In this document: in pieces, positions 47,635 to 61,012 of the stretch
Layout: each line of letters starts with the position of its first letter
How positions within the stretch are numbered: the stretch's first letter is position 1
Source: Lichtheimia corymbifera B2541
Lineage: Eukaryota; Mucoromycota; Mucoromycetes; Mucorales; Lichtheimiaceae
Direction: 5' to 3'
Length of the DNA stretch: 64,000 bases
NCBI GenBank assembly: GCA_000697475.1
Contig: JNEU01001129.1
Span: 1-64,000, forward strand
The notes under the pieces: generated by a model
What the model was told of the DNA's origin: nothing
The model's input: only the letters and a program-made list of their open reading frames with translations
Database searches by the model: none
Program-made: the position numbers and the translations under genes

Positions 47635-48925
47635 TTACATATCATCCTCTATGTATCGCCAAATACGTGCCACTCCATCGTCACCAGCAGTAGCCAACCA
47701 ATCCTTATGTACCTCGGATGGGAACCAACTAACATGGTTGATGTCGTGAACACCATGGGCTGCTTCGATCTTTGCTGTTGCCTCCCACGACATTTCTTCC
47801 GATATCTCACCCGATTGCTACCAAAATTCAGCTTAGTCAATAGACCTTGCATATTGATTTATAATGTATACCACCTACCTGAACAAATACACGGACGCTA
47901 TTATCACCGCTGGCACTTGCGATATGATTATTGACCTTGGACCAGGAGACTGAATAGATGCATCGATTATGATAACCGGATAATGTGCAAACTGTTCGAT
48001 AGGTGGGATCATGACTTGGTGTTGGAATGCCCTGTGCGTTTTGAGGTTTGATAGTTCTCCAGATGCGCAAAGTTTGGTCATCGGAACCAGACACTATCAA
48101 CCCAGAGTCAATTTCCCATCATCATTATTTTCCTTATTCCCTCCTTGTAATTTACCAATATGGTCACCAGAAGCATCAAAATCCAACGCCCAAACAGTAG
48201 ATGTGTGGCCTTGTAGGGTATCAGAGCAGTACCAATCATCATCATCTTCACGCCAGATCTTGATAGTGTCATCGTAACTTGCAGATGCCAACACCTCCTT
48301 GTGTGGATGCCATGCAACCATCTTGACATCTTGGCTATGTTCTTGCAAAACACTCAGACATTCAAAATCATTGTCAGATTCGACTATGGCATACCATTAG
48401 CAAGAGAGAACCCCACGCGTTGGCAAGATCCCACCACCCATTTTACCTTCCCAAATCCACACAGTTTTATCACGGCTGCAGGTTGCCAATAGTTGTCCTG
48501 TTGACCAGGCCACTGATTTAACTTCGTTTTCATGACCTTCAAGGGTAGCCACGCACTCCCAGTCGTTTTCTCGAGCGTCGTATTCCCAAATACCGGTGGT
48601 GGCATCGAAGCTAGCTGTTGCAATCTCGTTTCCAGAAGGTGACCATGCCAGACTTCGAATAGTACGTTTATGTCCATGCTCAAGCGTGTGAATGCATTGC
48701 CAATTCGAAGAGTCAGAGTGCGATGCGGGAGCCCAGAGTCGAACGGTCTTGTCACCCGAGCATGTTGCAAGAATTGTCTTTGAAGGATGCCAAACAGCTT
48801 GCCAAACACGATCTTGGTGTCCTATTGCATGCCAAGGGAAGCAAATGATTATGAATCGACTGGATCGTGTGCGTGTGCGTGTGAATGATACCTTCAAGAG
48901 TGGCTACCAGTTCAAGGCGTGGCAT
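47635..48925 (-). CDS. CIAO1: CIAO1 (Cia1), cytosolic Fe-S assembly WD40 protein
   Basis: About five exons. It starts [13 protein letters not shown] (48925), with the first intron splitting LEG and HQDRVW. WD40 blades follow in order: [84 protein letters not shown] and [14 protein letters not shown], that is, seven blades. The ending IEDDM precedes a stop at 47635-47637. The [21 protein letters not shown] first blade and the [19 protein letters not shown] pattern are typical of CIAO1, which targets the cytosolic iron-sulfur machinery to client proteins. Length about 355 residues matches the family. Confidence 0.9.
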
Positions 48926-51100
48926 GGATAGAGAATGAAAAAGATCTTAAAAGTGCAAGTTGTACAAGCGACTGATATAAAATCCTCCTCCATCTCTCTC
49001 TTTATCTCTCTCTTGATCGATATCAGATAATGCAAGAAAAGACATCTCTTTCTTACACACACACATACACCACAGCTCCTCCCACCTACCTTGTTGCAAG
49101 TAGTATTCATTCCTTGATAAAAATAAAGTAAACGGAGTGCGTGGGTTAATTCTCACGAGTGATCCATAATCATACTAGTAGCAGCAGCAGCAGCACCAGC
49201 AGGATGCACGCACATACGTTTGACATGCGAGTACCATGCGACCTTTTTTTCCACAACAAACGGATTATCCTTATTCTTCTTTAGTCCGAATGTACTGCAG
49301 AAAATGACGTGAAGACCATTTGAATGGAGATGACAGGTCAAATGACAAGTGAGAAAAAGGGGAAAGGAGGAATAAACCATATGTCAGGTCTTGTCTTTTC
49401 ATTTGGACATAGTAATGCATGCCGGGTGGGGGATATACCTATTATTATCGTGGGAACATATGCTGCTGTCGGTAATAATCTATGCATATGTGTGTATGTA
49501 ATGATGATCGGATGGTTACTGAAAATATATTGGTGCTGTGCACCTCGATCTTGGAGAATGACACATAAAGTATGAGAAAGAATATGATGATCGACAAAAA
49601 AGAATATGTCCATGACAAGGAGAAACAAAGAGATCCCCATAATCACCCCTGATCGTACATTGGCCCCCCAAAACATAATAACCCCAATAGCCCTCCTGTT
49701 ACTTCAAGGATACTGCGTGCAATGCGTGCGTGTATCTATGTATCTGTGTTGTACGCGCGCGCGCGGGTTACTAAATAGACCATTATTTCTATCTCATAGA
49801 AGCTGCATGTGACAAAGGAGGGGGGAAAGGGTGAATGAATGGATTGCATATGTATAGGTCATTGTGCATATAACAACATTCTTTGAATGCCATGATAATA
49901 AATGAGAAAATGTGGTGGTGGTGGTGGTGGTGGTGTGTGTGTGTGAGTGTGTGAGAACAATAACAGGCGTGGGCGGATGATCTCGCATGAGCATCGGGAC
50001 GTGTGATATGCCGTCATCCCTCATTTCAGGGTGGAGAAAAAGTTCCCGCGCAACTAGAAGCAGCATTTGACATTATTGTTGAAAGAACAAGTAGGGGTAA
50101 TAGGAGACGAAAAAAGAGTAGTACTTTGTAAGAAGGAGGAGGTGGATGTATACACACATACATAACACAGCAATTGTCGATCCGAAAGGGGTGAAGGGCA
50201 CATCACTGCGTATCACAGAATGGAAAGCTAGCATTGGCCTGGTTTCAAATACTCATGCAGTGAGGAGCTGTCGAATCACCAACAACGACGGCTGACCGTA
50301 ATTAAGCTTCCCTTTTCTTTAGGCGACTCACCTCTCCCCCCTTGTACTTTTTCTCTTTCTTGTCTTCTTGTCACGCGCTTACCTGCATATTTCGCCCGCC
50401 AGCAAACAAAACAAGGTGTGCAACCGTGTGTGCATTCACCTCCTTTTGCGTCTAAATTGTCGTCACTTTTCTTTCTCCCCCTCTTTTTACTCTTTGCTGC
50501 ATATCACACACACACGCATCATATCTCGGCCATTGTTCTTATCCACGCTGATTGGATCTAATATACAACTCTCCTTATTGTAGCTGCCACACACACACTC
50601 TCTCTCTTTCTCCTGATATCTGCTGCTTTGGTATTCACGGGGCGTGATCTTTTTTGTTCTAGTTGCCCTGCATACGAATCATTGTCGCCTTTATATTATT
50701 CACCCATTCATCGGTCCCTCTCTTTCTCTTTCTCTCTTTCCCCTTTTTTTTCTCTCTCTCTCTCTCTTGTTACCTTCATAGTCGCGTCAGATTCATTGCC
50801 GTCGACCCTTTTATTCATTTACGCAGACATATATTATCACTTGGTGATTGTCTTTTTTTTTCTCCCCTTTCCCTTCTTGCTCTTTTATATATCCATCTCT
50901 TTACTTTCCAAGCTTGTCATCCCTTCCCTCCCTATTATACTTAACGGAGAACTTATCTGGTGTATTATCTGCATTATTTTCCCTGACCCGCGTTCTTTTC
51001 CTCTCTTTCTTTCTTTCAAAAGGTCCTTTCAAGTCTCACAACCACCGATCTGAATGTGCACTCGACATTGCGCACAACTCACAACTCACATTCATACGTA
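48926..51100. other. Long intergenic region with simple repeats
   Basis: About 2.2 kb. Includes a GCGCGCGCG run near 49754-49764, a GGT/GT tract at 49911-49946 and extended CT-rich stretches at 50580-51050 that look like a long leader for the FAR1-like gene. Frames in the CT-rich part are Ser/Leu/Phe low complexity and are not credible genes. Confidence 0.4.
49911..49946. repeat. (GGT)n/(GT)n microsatellite
   Basis: A run of GGT triplets that passes into GT dinucleotides. Confidence 0.85.
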
Positions 51101-53166
51101 ATGACCAACCCTGATCAGAGCAACAACCTTGCAACGACCCATGACCCCACTGCACAGCAAAAGCCATTTGCTCGTGTATCTGTAAGTTACACGAAATCAA
51201 ATAATGCAACTGAGCAGCTGTTTACTGTTGTCGATCCAATCATTTGCAGATGGAACCGCTCTTTGAGAGATTATTAAAACGCACATTTCCCGACAGCAAA
51301 ACCGCCATTGAACATTGTCGTAAGCTGTGTGCCGAATTCGGATTCACTGTAAAACAAGAAGCCAGTGCCAACAGAGTACGTTGTCATTGATATATGTAGA
51401 CGTTGACATGTGATTGACTTTTTTTATATGTATAGAACATTTATGTATATTGTTCAAGGGAAGGTCTACCTGATTCACAACGTAATCCAAAACCATCACC
51501 TCAGCGCAAAAGACCAAGCAAGCGATGCGATTGCCGTTGGAGAGTAGTGCTATCTGAGAATGAGCATGAACAATGGGAGTTTCGCAAGTCAATGAACCCA
51601 ACCGCTTCAGAGCATAACCACGAGATGATGTCTCCTGATGAAATGGTGAAAGCGTGGCCAACCGAGGTGAATGACCTGATCATCCATTTGGCGCGTCAAC
51701 GTCTACAAACGCATGAAATCCGCGAGGCCGTCAAATCTCAGTTTCCCGACATCACATGGAATGAGCGTCGATTTTACAATAGGCTCACTGAAGAAAGGAA
51801 ACGTATCAAACAACGTGGTGTACTTGATCGATCACAACGCTTACTTGTCATGTCAGCACGTCTTTGTGCTGTTGTCGCATCAAATGAGGATTGGACAGCA
51901 GCTGTGGAAATTGAGATGGCAAAGATGCTCGAGAATTATAGCCAACTTTCACGCTTGTCATCGGATGCCATTGCGTCTCTTTCGGATTTACATCCCGATA
52001 TGATCCACATGGATGGTACTAGACAACAACATCATCAACAACAGCATCATCATAGTGGGAGTGATAATGATTCGGATCGACCTTCACCTGATTCAACGAG
52101 TGATATGGCTTTGGATGAACCTTCTCCTACAAAGAAAAGGAAATCCACATCATCGACAACGAGTACACGAGAAGTACCCAAAGGAGCTCAAGTCGTTCAT
52201 ATTCCCAATTACACGTTGTATGTTCGTCATCAGCCTATGCGATCGTCATCTGAACCATCCACTCATGCAAGTGTCAGTAACACCGCTGTTGCTGCTGCTG
52301 CCGCCGCTGCTGCTCGTCGAACGTTTATTGCTTCTCCTCCCGATTTGCTCAGCCCACAACATCAAATCGGTAATGCTGCTGCAGCTGCAGCCTTTGGTCA
52401 AAGTAGTCTCCCACTTGCCTCTCCGACATCATCGTCATCATCATCCACCTCCTCACTCTCCTTTCAACGGGGTCATTCGCAACAACAACAGCAATATCCA
52501 CGTCGTTTTGATCAGCAACAACAACAACGTGTATCATCACCTATGCAACATCCAAGTATTTCACCACATGATGCCCCACCATCCTTTGTCGCATATCATC
52601 AATCACACCAACATCAGCAGCAGCAACCACAACAACAACATGAGCAGCAACATCAAACACAGCAGCATCATGCAGCTGCTGCAGCCGCTGCTGCTGCAGT
52701 AACACCAGCACAAAATAACTACAATGTGGCCCAAACGGTTGCTTATCCAATGGCCAGCTTTGCTCCTTTTTCAGCACCATCCACAGAAATGCCTTTTGGC
52801 TTTGATGGCGGAATGGCGGGTAGTTTTACACCTGCAGCAGCCCGTGCAACACCTATGCCAGGGAGTCTTGAACGTCCAGAACCCACTCATCCACACGATG
52901 TCACCACTTACCGTCAACAGCAGCCACAACAAACTTCTTCCTTTGGTTATTATCCTGTCAAAGAAGAGCCGATGGATCAACGTATGCTACTTCGTGATCA
53001 AAGGATGCAACGTAACATGTCCCAACAAGGCTATATGCCCATGATGAGAGGTGATGAGGATCAACAACAACATCATCCTTCATCGGCTCATCACCATCAT
53101 CATCATCACCAACCACCGCCACAACCACCACAGCAACAACAACATCAGCAGAGTGAATGGGCTTGA
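51101..53166 (+). CDS. FAR1-type DNA-binding transcription regulator
   Basis: Three exons. The first runs from MTNPDQSNNLATTHDP (51101) to RVS, joined to MEPLFERLLKRTFPDSKTAIEH, then through an intron at about 51375-51435 to NIYVYCSREG. The fold KTAIEHCRKLCAEFGFTVKQEAS, then YVYCSREGLP, RPSKRCDCRWRV and the closing SEHNHEM matches the FAR1 DNA-binding domain: Cys in YCSREG and CDC, ending His-Asn-His. This WRKY/GCM1-like zinc domain derives from Mutator-like transposases and is common in fungal regulators. Residues after about 300 are Gln-, His- and Ala-rich runs typical of activation regions, including several polyA and polyQ stretches encoded by mixed codons. The long CT-rich upstream region suggests a long leader. 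Confidence 0.8.
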
Positions 53167-55002
53167 AACATTATCTCTGATCCATCGTCTTAACGCATCT
53201 ACCTTTTTTTTTTCCCTTTGCTGATACAGGTTCTTTCTTTTCTTGTTTTTACATATGCACAACACAATCTGGGGGATTCTTTTTCTTGATATGCTAGTAT
53301 TCTTTTCTCTTTTCTTCTCTTTCTCTATGCCAAGCGCCTCTTAGGAATTCAAACTTGTATCCATCATTCTCTTTACTGCTGTGTAGATTATATTTTTTAA
53401 CACATATATTTACTCTCTCTCTCTCTCGCTCTCAAATATACATATACAATATACATATATACACCATTGTTTTTGCTGCGGCAGGAGATAAAAAGGTATT
53501 ACTGTAAAAGGATAACGCCTAAACAGGAGAGAGAAAGGAGAGCCAAGCGACACAGAGCCAACCAAGTCGTTCCTTTCATGTGACCCCAGCAGTGCTGGAA
53601 TCTGACGCATGCAGCCAACTCTCTCACTTTCTCTCCCCACTTTGTCATGCGAACATTTGGATATGGATGAGATTGGTTATTCTCATCATCATGATATATA
53701 TTTGGAAATATGCATTTGCTCCTTGATGGATTACAACATTTGGGGATGGCTACTTATGTACCACCCGGTGATAAACGACAAACAAAGCTATTATTGTTAT
53801 TGTTGTCTGTACCATGAGATCAAGAGATCATGTTTTGTCTAACCCGAGTCGTTGCCAAACAAGGATATTTTAATGTGGGGTATCCTGATGAACACACACA
53901 CACAAGGAGGAGCAAAGGACACAAAGGGAAAACAACCCCCAAAGAAAAAGGGTAAAGTAGAGGAGTAGTCATCATCATCATTATCATGGACCCGCACTTG
54001 GCATGCATATGCTGATGTGTAGTGGGTCCTTGTGCATCATGCAATAATAATCAATTCGCATCTCCTTGCAAAATGATGAATGATGTGGCACCACCCACCC
54101 AATTTCCAAAGTATCTCCTCAGCAGGGTGACGCAGGATGACTGGAAAGTACTTGAAAGGTACAAACAAATTGACGATCGGGCGTATGTTGTGCTACTTGC
54201 CACATGTACCACCACATTGGCAACCATGCTGCCGAGATGATGTACCATAATAGTAGTTAAAATTGCTATCAAGGAATAATGGATGGGGTAATGCAAGATT
54301 GCTCTTTTCCCTATCACCCATCATCCTATCACAACATTGTGCACCTACTCCATGTTCCAGGTAGTAGCTTTGCGTATGTCACGTGCTCAGCATAGTTCGC
54401 TATTGTTGATCAGCTATAAATTGAGTATCAGCTTTTATATTGATACCAATTTGCGACAATTGTTGCCCACAATAAAGAGATAATAGGCGAGAAGACGAGC
54501 AAAAAGATTCCTTCCAAGGTGATAGTCGAGGAATAGTGTTCTAATTGCCATATAGGCGGCTGATCACATTGTCACCTTTATAGCGTCCTTCCTTTTTGTA
54601 GGGCTAACAATGAACCATTACGACGCCCACACACATAAAAGCAAGGATTATGCACAGCTCATCTCATTCATCTATCGCATCATGATTGTATGTTCCACCA
54701 ACACCTGTTGTCAAGTGTCCAAGGACAGCTTTTGCTATCCCACCATGGATTGAGGTCATATAATGCATTGATCTCTGTCATCGTCTACAGCGCTTTATCA
54801 GCTTGTTACCCTATGCCTTTGTGGCATTTGATCCTATTCTTTCATGGGTCCTTCGTGGCATACATTGGCATGGATATGACCTTTTTCAGTTGTTTGCAAA
54901 CGAGATGACTAGAATGATAGCGACAAGCTAAACAGCAAAATCGTTGGCAGGCACCTGTTGTTTCTCTGGATCGGGATTTATTTGGTTTTTGTTGCCATCA
55001 TT

Positions 55003-55015
55003 GTTGCCAGGCAAC
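55003..55015. promoter_or_regulatory. RFX-type X-box, GTTGCCAGGCAAC
   Basis: Two GTTGCC/GGCAAC half-sites with a one-base spacer form the canonical RFX binding layout (GTNRCC-N-RGYAAC). It lies about 1.07 kb upstream of the C2H2 factor start. Confidence 0.5.
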
Positions 55016-55790
55016 GCATGATCGATTGCAAGTTTATGCCGCTCACCCTATACACCCGCTAGCCAAGGGGTGCTGACAAATCAAGAATCGACGAGCCACC
55101 TGGTTAAAGTGTTTGTTGTGATGGATTGCGTGATAAAGGATTATTCATCGACTCGTGGTGACATGAATCTGATAAGGGGATGCAAATCATATTACATGAA
55201 TTGCGCGCTATATCGGCCGGCTTTGCTTGGCACATTGTGCGTATGTATCACCCCTGCTTACTATTGTCCAATAAGAATTAATCCATGCGTTGCTATGAAA
55301 TGAAATCGCAAGTGAAGAAGGGCTTATATATAAGGGCTGTAGACTGCCAAAAAAAGTGAATGGCCAATGCGATGAGCCTTGGATTAGTAAGGCTTCTTCG
55401 AATCTTTTCTGTGTTAGATGAAATGATTTCTGTGAGTGGTCGCGTGTTGCCCATAGCTCGATATGGTAAGATGACAAATCAACAAGGCTGTCTCAAGGTT
55501 TCTAGCAACATCTCATCCCTTGCCTTTCAAGTACTTCCAAGTTAAAGATATAAAAAATCGTGGCTTGATTTAATAACTAGCTTTTCATGATTATGTATTG
55601 GGATGGAAAGAGAAATGGAAAAGATCCAAACAAAGAATAAATAGGATTTTGGAATATGGAAGGGAGTCCACGTCAAGGTTACCTAATTTAGGAAGGAGGG
55701 CTTACAGCTTCTATAATGGGCAACAGCACTGCGGTATCTGATGGCGATCGAGGCGACTCAATGGCAGGGTGCGTCAAGGGAAAAAGCAGA

Positions 55791-55804
55791 GTTGCTATAG
55801 CAAC
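55791..55804. promoter_or_regulatory. RFX-type X-box, GTTGCTATAGCAAC
   Basis: A perfect 14-base palindrome with RFX half-sites, 268 bases upstream of the predicted start of the C2H2 zinc-finger gene and 127 bases upstream of its TATA box. Confidence 0.55.
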
Positions 55805-55930
55805 GGGCATCAATGAGAGCGACGCTCTAATGGAGAAACTGAGTCATCCAAATAGGTAACACGGAATGATGTTGCACCGAGCTGCCGCAGCAAATGGGTT
55901 GGGTGGGCTGAGCAGTCCTCTGCTGCGGAT

Positions 55931-55938
55931 TATAAATA
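55931..55938 (+). promoter_or_regulatory. TATA box TATAAATA
   Basis: A canonical TATAAATA 134 bases upstream of the C2H2 factor's likely ATG and followed by a CT-rich leader. Confidence 0.6.
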
Positions 55939-56071
55939 GCCAAAAGACCAAGTGCAAACTTTTTATTCCCACCTTTTTCCTTTTTCCCTGGTCGCGCGAT
56001 CAGCGTTTACTATACCCATCTTGAATTCTTCTTCATTTTCTTCTTCTTTACCCTCGTCTTCTTTTTCTTTT

Positions 56072-57370
56072 ATGTCGTCGTCTCACTCCACTCTCACTGT
56101 TGAAGATTTGAACAGATTGCTTTTCAACATGGAATACAACGATTATGGTGAGTCATCGCAATTCTTGGCAGCGTGTCGACTGATTGTCTCAACGAATCGT
56201 TCAGCTGCTGCTCTTTCTATGAATGATGATCCCAAGCAGTTTAGTAACCAACAACCGGATACTTCTGCCCTCTTTGCATCGGTCATTGGTGATATTACAC
56301 CTGCTGCGGCTGCAGTGCTTGGCGAATCGCCTGCTATTGAAACTCCGTATCTCGACGCAAGCATGACGCCTTATTCACATACACCTGCCACTGCATTCAC
56401 ACCATACACACCATACACACCTGCAACGGCATTTACTCCTTCTCTCAGTGATATACAGGGTTCTCCTCACTTTTCGCCTTGTATAGAAGGTCATGACATC
56501 TCGATGGCTCATTATTTACCTATGGAGTGTAATCAGGTTGCAGCAGCTTCTACAGTCACAGACGGCAACAACTGGTTTGGTGAACCTTCAACAAGTACTC
56601 CTGCTACATTCAGTGGTGATCCATCACAACTTGTACTTGATAAGAGTAAGGACACACCAGCAATGAACAGCTCTCGTATTGCTTGGCATGATGAACCTGC
56701 AGCAGAAGAATCCGATATGCTTTTCCCTCCTCTCGATGACGATGACAATGTCGATCCTTATCCATCCACCATCACCGACAATCAACATGATCTTCTCAAT
56801 GCTTTGATGGGATTCGACTTTGGTGTGGAACAACATCAGCAACAATATGACCAACAACAGCAACAACAATCCTCGTCATCTCAAAACAACAGCAATGAGA
56901 ATGAAAAGCAGCAACAAGAAGTGCAAGAGAATCAAAAGGAATCCTCCTCTCAAGATGTGCATCAAGAAGAACCACAGGCCAAGGAACACATTGAAGAGCA
57001 ATCCAACAAAAAGAAGCAGGCTTCTTCCCGTAAGCGACGTAACACTGCAACTGAATCATCGAATCCCAAGCGTCGTCGTTCTGCTGCTAGTGATGCAAAC
57101 GCCAAGCGATACGAATGCCCCATTTGCAAGACATGCTTCAACCGCCGATACAACTTGGGCACGCATATTAAGACTCACGACAAGAATCGCAAGAAGGAAT
57201 TTGAGTGCACAGTATGTCCCAAGAGCTTTGACCGACGTCATGATCGTGATCGACATATTGCCACTGTTCATCTTGGTGAGCGATCTTATGCATGTGGACG
57301 TTGCCAGGCAGCATTCAGTCGCAAGGATGCGTTGACTCGACATATAGACCAAAAACATGGCGTGGTGTGA
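56072..57370 (+). CDS. C2H2 zinc-finger transcription factor
   Basis: Single-exon frame of 432 residues from Met at 56072 (MSSSHSTLTVEDLNRLLFNMEY); a longer in-frame start at 55952 would add 40 CT-encoded residues and is less likely. Three C-terminal fingers: YECPICKTCFNRRYNLGTHIKTH, FECTVCPKSFDRRHDRDRHIATVH and YACGRCQAAFSRKDALTRHIDQKH, each C-x2-C-x12-H-x3/4-H. A basic nuclear-localisation-type segment (KKKQASSRKRRN, PKRRR) precedes them. The N-terminal region is Ser/Thr/Pro-rich with TPYTPATAFTP repeats, then a Gln-rich stretch. Fungal regulators of stress and development often have this layout. Its targets are not known. Confidence 0.88.
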   Translation: MSSSHSTLTVEDLNRLLFNMEYNDYGESSQFLAACRLIVSTNRSAAALSMNDDPKQFSNQQPDTSALFASVIGDITPAAAAVLGESPAIETPYLDASMTPYSHTPATAFTPYTPYTPATAFTPSLSDIQGSPHFSPCIEGHDISMAHYLPMECNQVAAASTVTDGNNWFGEPSTSTPATFSGDPSQLVLDKSKDTPAMNSSRIAWHDEPAAEESDMLFPPLDDDDNVDPYPSTITDNQHDLLNALMGFDFGVEQHQQQYDQQQQQQSSSSQNNSNENEKQQQEVQENQKESSSQDVHQEEPQAKEHIEEQSNKKKQASSRKRRNTATESSNPKRRRSAASDANAKRYECPICKTCFNRRYNLGTHIKTHDKNRKKEFECTVCPKSFDRRHDRDRHIATVHLGERSYACGRCQAAFSRKDALTRHIDQKHGVV

Positions 57371-57824
57371 CATTGAGCGCCTTTTATCCTGTTTTATTTA
57401 ACGGTCTGGACTACGTTACAAATTACAAGAACCTTTTTACAAACCACTGGCTGCCGGCTTTTACAACATCCATGACAACAACACCACCAAACAACCCATG
57501 GGATACTCTGTAAGCATTCTCTCTCTCTCTCTCTTTTTCCAACCCCTTTTGTACCCTTTCTTTGTTTTCTTTGTACGAGAGAGAAGCCTTTTATACATCC
57601 CCCCTTATCTTTTCGTTGTTGTTCACATCCTTCTTCCTACACTTTGCTTTTGTAAATCTCCCCAATTTTTACACCCACTTACCCTTTGTCACCCATCCCC
57701 TTTCTTGGGAAACAATCAATGACAAACATATAGCAAGTCAAAAGAAGAAACTCTAAAATACTCGCAATTCGATTTTTATGTTACTCTTTTGGGAAATAAA
57801 ACATCCCCATATACACGCCCTTTT

Positions 57825-58346
57825 TTATGATGAATTCTGTTCCTCTTTTTCATATCCTGGTAATGAGCAATGACGATTGTATACTTGGTTGATCGGTGAT
57901 TGCGTACTATCATCACAACAACAATGATAATGGTGAATGATTATAGGTTCTGCTTGGAGTGGTGGTAGTGGCGGTGGTGGTGGCGCCATCATTGGTAATC
58001 CATCCATAAACGGAGGTGGCAATGCGAATAAGGGTGATGATGGAGGTGGCGATAATACGGATGTAGTGGCGAAAGGTGGAGGTGGTGGAGGTGGTGGAAA
58101 AAATCCAGTGAATGGCGGATAAGGTATCGGTTGAGACCGGTGCATCCATTGTTTCATGTGGCGTTTATGCTTCCTACGCACCATTGCATCTCGCAAGTGA
58201 CCCTTGATCCGACATAAAAACGTTTCCGGTGGTGGTGGTATCCTCATGGTAGGATCAAAATGCTGCAACAATAAAAGATGGTGATGGCGTTGTTCGAGAT
58301 TATCATGGTCATTATCGATATCATTGACAAGAGTTGGACTGCTCAT
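57825..58346 (-). CDS. Small proline/histidine-rich protein, unrecognised
   Basis: Single frame of 173 residues from the ATG at 58346 (MSSPTLVNDIDNDHDN); a longer frame begins at 58445. Central basic segment FLCRIKGHLRDAMVRRKHKRHMKQWMHR, then polyproline runs (PPPPPPPP, PPPPPLPPL) and a Cys/His-rich piece (HHYHCCCDD). No family recognised. It may be an SH3- or WW-binding scaffold or only a spurious open frame; the plus-strand frame over the same region is glycine-rich and looks like its shadow. It converges with the C2H2 factor across a CT-rich 3' region. Confidence 0.4.
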   Translation of the reverse strand: MSSPTLVNDIDNDHDNLEQRHHHLLLLQHFDPTMRIPPPPETFLCRIKGHLRDAMVRRKHKRHMKQWMHRSQPIPYPPFTGFFPPPPPPPPFATTSVLSPPPSSPLFALPPPFMDGLPMMAPPPPPLPPLQAEPIIIHHYHCCCDDSTQSPINQVYNRHCSLPGYEKEEQNSS

Positions 58347-58827
58347 TGGATAAATGGGTAGTAAAGAAAAGAAAAAGCAACCCTGACGGGTGCAAAGAAA
58401 AACGGAACACATGTATACACACACACTAGCGCATGATCTGGTCACCTGAATTCGGAATGAGTTGTCCGTGTACCCTTTCTTTGGGCATATATTTATACAT
58501 GCCTTCTTAATGGCAATATCTCATCAAAACATCTGCATGATATGAGCAGTCAGAGAAGTTATGGTCTGTTGAAGTACTTTTAATAAGGCAAAGAAAACAA
58601 GAAAATGTTTACATAATTAAGGGGGGTGTCTGTTGAAAGCAAAACAAATGTACATGTAACAAGGAATCACTTCCCTGTGTTTGAGGGATGGTAGTTGAAT
58701 ACAGGTGCGATAGGAGAGGTGTGAAGTGTAAATGTGTGTCGATGTGCATATGTTGTAGTTTGGGGGAAGGGGGGAAATGGCATGTTGAATACAAAGAAAA
58801 AAAGCTGTAGAAGAAAAATGGGATATC
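58347..58827. other. Intergenic between two minus-strand genes
   Basis: Nothing supportable beyond the 3' end of the MTHFR gene and the upstream part of the small proline-rich frame. Confidence 0.4.

Positions 58828-61012
<2,185 letters not shown>

Larger units (their letters stand above)
53167..55920. other. Long intergenic region containing RFX-type sites
   Basis: About 2.75 kb with only short frames, none with family signatures. The right part carries two X-box-like palindromes (55003-55015 and 55791-55804), listed separately. Confidence 0.4.

Noticed and set aside
50628..51053. 141-codon frame upstream of the FAR1-like gene
   Set aside because: It consists of Ser/Leu/Phe residues from a CT-rich leader and is not conserved-looking coding sequence.
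57937..58122. Glycine-rich plus-strand frame
   Set aside because: It is the reverse-strand shadow of the proline-rich frame; GGT/GGC repeats read as Gly on one strand and Pro/Thr on the other.
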